Shown here piece by piece: positions 61,311-64,000 of a DNA stretch of 64,000 nt. Source of the DNA: Flagellimonas taeanensis (lineage in GTDB: Bacteria; Bacteroidota; Bacteroidia; Flavobacteriales; Flavobacteriaceae); the NCBI RefSeq assembly GCF_003584105.1, contig NZ_QXFO01000028.1:1-64000 (forward strand), written 5' to 3'. Position 1 is the first letter of the stretch, and every line of letters begins with the position of its first letter. The notes below the pieces were generated by a model. It did not search any database. It had not been told where the DNA came from and saw nothing but the letters and a program-made list of their open reading frames with translations. Made by a program: the position numbers and the translations under genes.

Positions 61311-64000
61311 TTAGACCGCCTTGGCAATCTTTTCTTTTGTGTTTTCCAGTTCCTTCTTCAAAAACTTGGCCGTATAGCTTTTTTTGTCCTTGGCCACTTC
61401 CTCTGGGGTTCCTATGGCGACCACCATACCGCCGCCCCGGCCTCCTTCGTAGCCAATGTCTATGATATGGTCCATCATTTTGATGACATCCATGTTGTGC
61501 TCTATCACCAAGATGGTATTTCCTTTGTCCACCAACTGGTTGAGCACTTCCATAAGCACCCTGATATCTTCAAAATGCAGCCCTGTGGTAGGTTCGTCCA
61601 AGATGTAAAAGGTGTTTCCAGTGTCGCGTTTGGAAAGTTCTGTGGCCAGCTTCACCCGTTGTGCCTCACCTCCGGAAAGGGTGGTGGACTGCTGTCCCAA
61701 TGAGATATAGCCCAATCCGACATCTTTGATGGTCTTCAATTTTCGATGGATTTTAGGGATATTCTCAAAGAAATCGACCGCTTCGTTGATGGTCATTTCC
61801 AGTACATCGGAAATGGATTTTCCTTTGTATCGGATTTCTAGGGTCTCCCTGTTGAACCGTTTGCCATTGCAGGTCTCACATTCGACATACACATCGGGAA
61901 GAAAGTTCATTTCGATGACCTTCAATCCACCGCCCTGGCAAGTTTCGCAACGCCCTCCGGCCACATTGAAGCTAAAACGTCCAGGTTTGTACCCGCGGAT
62001 GGTCGCTTCGGTGGTCTTGGCAAACAGGGTCCGGATCTCGCTGAAAACCCCGGTGTAGGTCGCCGGGTTAGATCGCGGTGTTCGTCCAATGGGGGACTGG
62101 TTGATGTCGATGACCTTGTCGATATGCTGTAGTCCGGTAATTTTTTTATAGGGCATTGGTTTTTTTACGCCGTTGAAATAATGGGCGTTCATGATAGGGT
62201 AGAGGGTCTCGTTCACCAAGGTGGACTTTCCGCTGCCCGATACGCCCGTTACGCCGATGAGTTTTCCCAAAGGGAACTCCACGGTGACATCCTTCAGGTT
62301 GTTTCCCGAACAGCCCGAAAGGACAATTTTTTTGCCCGTTCCCTTTCTTCTCGTTTGGGGCACTGGGATTTCCAGTTCGCCCGTGATGTATTGGGCGGTC
62401 AAGGTGTGATGGTCCTTCAGTTCGGATGGTTTTCCTTCAGAAATGATTTCCCCGCCATGTTTTCCGGCCTTTGGACCGATATCGATCACATGGTCGGCAC
62501 GTTCGATCATGTCCCGATCATGTTCCACAACAATCACGGAATTCCCAATGTCCCTGAGCGATTCCAAGGAATGGATCAAGCGTTCGTTGTCCCTTTGGTG
62601 AAGACCGATACTGGGCTCGTCCAAAATATAGAGCACGCCCACCAATTGGGAGCCTATCTGCGTGGCCAAGCGGATACGCTGTGCCTCGCCTCCGGATAGG
62701 GATTTGGAGCTTCGGTTCAGGGAAAGATAATCCAGTCCCACATCCAACAAAAAACCGATCCGGGCCTTGATCTCCTTGATGATTTCCTCCGCGATTATCT
62801 TTTGGTTGCCCTCAAGGGTCTCTTCCAAATTCTTGAAAAAAGTGGCCAGTTCGGTAATGTCCATTTGGGCCAGTTCGGCAATGTTCTTTTCACCCACTTT
62901 AAAATAGAGGGATTCCTTGCGCAAACGGGCACCTTCGCAGGTGGGACACTTCACTTTGTCCATGTAGTCCTTCGCCCATCGTTTTATGGACGTGGAGCTA
63001 GCTTCTTCAAATTGGGTCTTGATGAAGTTGGAAATACCCTCATAATCAATCTTGTACTGCCTTTTTACGCCTAGGGATTTGGAATCGACCTCAAAACTTT
63101 CCTTCCCCCCGTTGAGGATAACGTTCATGGCCTCCTCTGGGATTTTTTCGATGGCGTCCGATAGGTCAAAACCATACCGCTGCCCAATGGTCTCCAACTG
63201 TTTGAAGGCCCAGGATTTCTTGTATTCGCCAAGCGGGGCAAGTCCACCCGCCTTGATGGACAATTTGGGGTTGGGGATGATCTTCCGTTCGTTCACCTCG
63301 TAGATATGGCCCAGACCACTGCAATCGGGGCACATGCCCTTGGGCGAGTTGAACGAAAAGGTGTTGGGTTCCGGTGTGGGATACGAAATACCCGTGGAGG
63401 GACACATCAGGTCACGGCTAAAATAACGGGGTACTTTCTCTCCCTCTTCCAATACCATCAATACGTTTTCGCCACTGTACATGGCCGTGTTGATGGTTTC
63501 CGAAAGGCGTTTGTGGAAATCTTCACTGTCCGATACCATGAGCCGGTCGATCACGATCTCGATGTCGTGGGTCTTGTAGCGGTCCACTTTCATGCCCTTG
63601 GTGATGTCCATGATCTCACCGTCCACCCGCACTTTTACGAAACCTTGCTTTGCAATCTGTTCAAAAAGCTCGCGGTAATGGCCTTTTCTCGATTTGATTA
63701 CCGGGGCCAGCACATTTATTTTTTTATCGAGGTAGGATTCAATGATAAGCTCCTTGATCTGCTCATCGCTATAGCTCACCATTTTCTCGCCCGTGTTGTA
63801 GCTGTAGGCATCCCCGGCACGTGCAAACAACAGTCGGAGAAAATCGTACACCTCCGTGATGGTGCCCACGGTGGACCGTGGCGATTTGGAGGTGGTCTTC
63901 TGCTCTATGGCGATCACGGGTGAAAGACCATCTATCTTATCCACATCGGGGCGTTCCAGCCCGCCCAAGAACTGTCGGGCATAGGCCGAAAAAGTCTCAA
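61311..64000 (-). CDS. uvrA: Excinuclease ABC subunit UvrA (N-terminus beyond window edge)
   Basis: About 896 codons are visible and the frame stays open to the window end; the first Walker A motif lies outside. Features in order: YARQFLGGLERPDVD at the edge, TTSKSPRSTVGTITEVYDFLRLLFAR, an insertion domain with CPTCEGARL zinc-binding Cys, LSGGEAQRIRLATQIGS signature, VVEHDRDMIERADHVIDIGP, the second ABC domain with Walker A GVSGSGKSTLVNETL, a second zinc module (CETCQGGGL, CETCNGKR), LSGGEAQRVKLATELSK, and a Lys-rich C-terminus. UvrA with UvrB finds bulky DNA lesions for excision repair. Transcribed toward the LOG and barrel genes with very short gaps, so one operon is likely. Confidence 0.97.
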   Translation of the reverse strand, partial: ETFSAYARQFLGGLERPDVDKIDGLSPVIAIEQKTTSKSPRSTVGTITEVYDFLRLLFARAGDAYSYNTGEKMVSYSDEQIKELIIESYLDKKINVLAPVIKSRKGHYRELFEQIAKQGFVKVRVDGEIMDITKGMKVDRYKTHDIEIVIDRLMVSDSEDFHKRLSETINTAMYSGENVLMVLEEGEKVPRYFSRDLMCPSTGISYPTPEPNTFSFNSPKGMCPDCSGLGHIYEVNERKIIPNPKLSIKAGGLAPLGEYKKSWAFKQLETIGQRYGFDLSDAIEKIPEEAMNVILNGGKESFEVDSKSLGVKRQYKIDYEGISNFIKTQFEEASSTSIKRWAKDYMDKVKCPTCEGARLRKESLYFKVGEKNIAELAQMDITELATFFKNLEETLEGNQKIIAEEIIKEIKARIGFLLDVGLDYLSLNRSSKSLSGGEAQRIRLATQIGSQLVGVLYILDEPSIGLHQRDNERLIHSLESLRDIGNSVIVVEHDRDMIERADHVIDIGPKAGKHGGEIISEGKPSELKDHHTLTAQYITGELEIPVPQTRRKGTGKKIVLSGCSGNNLKDVTVEFPLGKLIGVTGVSGSGKSTLVNETLYPIMNAHYFNGVKKPMPYKKITGLQHIDKVIDINQSPIGRTPRSNPATYTGVFSEIRTLFAKTTEATIRGYKPGRFSFNVAGGRCETCQGGGLKVIEMNFLPDVYVECETCNGKRFNRETLEIRYKGKSISDVLEMTINEAVDFFENIPKIHRKLKTIKDVGLGYISLGQQSTTLSGGEAQRVKLATELSKRDTGNTFYILDEPTTGLHFEDIRVLMEVLNQLVDKGNTILVIEHNMDVIKMMDHIIDIGYEGGRGGGMVVAIGTPEEVAKDKKSYTAKFLKKELENTKEKIAKAV

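Overview
The window is a chromosomal segment of a marine-type flavobacterium (phylum Bacteroidota, family Flavobacteriaceae). This rests on gene content and style: DUF285/BspA-like surface lipoproteins with a Cys-Gly-Lys-Asp-Asp export-type N-terminus, a fused E1 alpha/beta 2-oxoacid dehydrogenase, paired OmpA-like coiled-coil proteins, TTG/GTG starts, and intergenic matches to the Bacteroidota -7 element TAnnTTTG. A Muricauda/Flagellimonas-like genus is my guess only; no rRNA is present. I see no tRNA, rRNA, CRISPR array, insertion sequence, prophage or plasmid function. Two genes are cut by the window edges: a DUF285 protein at the left and uvrA at the right.

Layout. 1-3.2 kb: two DUF285 repeat proteins and repeat-rich spacers. 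3.2-16.6 kb: mostly housekeeping genes (lpdA, an acyltransferase, an FMN reductase, pabB, tilS-dsbD, a penicillin-acylase-type hydrolase, comM, a cupin, a small zinc-ribbon nuclease-like protein). 16.8-20.4 kb: a 5-oxoprolinase operon (NRAMP-like permease, pxpA, pxpB, pxpC). 20.4-28.1 kb: ilvD-ilvB-methyltransferase-ilvN-ilvC-ilvA, preceded by an 18-residue leader peptide rich in Val/Ile/Leu codons and a transcription attenuator. 28.3-29.9 kb: gapN. 30.1-34.9 kb: leuC-leuD-cimA/leuA-leuB on the minus strand, converging on gapN. 35.1-37.0 kb: an ECF41-type sigma factor followed by an azoreductase and an NTF2-like protein. 37-64 kb: recG, an M1 aminopeptidase with a patatin-like lipase, OmpA-like proteins, an FMN glutamate-synthase-like protein, an M20 amidohydrolase with a DsrE protein, a UvrD-type helicase, a Sua5/YciO protein, a GT2 glycosyltransferase, an orphan HsdR-N nuclease-like protein, holA, DoxX, the E1 alpha/beta dehydrogenase, an M1-like pseudo-peptidase fused to a beta-barrel, a LOG-family protein and uvrA.

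Best leads. (1) The ilv attenuator: leader peptide MKRNNFVISVVIIVPDLE, a 16-bp perfect terminator stem, and a competing 8-bp antiterminator whose left arm starts at the leader stop codon. (2) An ECF41 sigma factor whose own gene and the adjacent azoR gene each carry TGTCACG-N16-TGT(T/C), matching the promoter reported for ECF41. An exactly repeated 41-bp intergenic element elsewhere carries TGTCACG-N16-CGTC. (3) An NRAMP-fold permease lacking the metal-binding DPGN and Met signatures, in a 5-oxoprolinase operon. (4) The LeuA-family enzyme of the leu operon carries the pyruvate-pocket residues of citramalate synthase. (5) An M1-fold protein without zinc ligands, joined to an outer-membrane barrel.

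The branched-chain genes make a coherent set. ilvA and the cimA-like gene give two possible routes to 2-oxobutyrate. LeuCD and LeuB can serve both leucine and citramalate synthesis. The ilv genes finish valine and isoleucine. No branched-chain aminotransferase and no classical leuA lie in the window.
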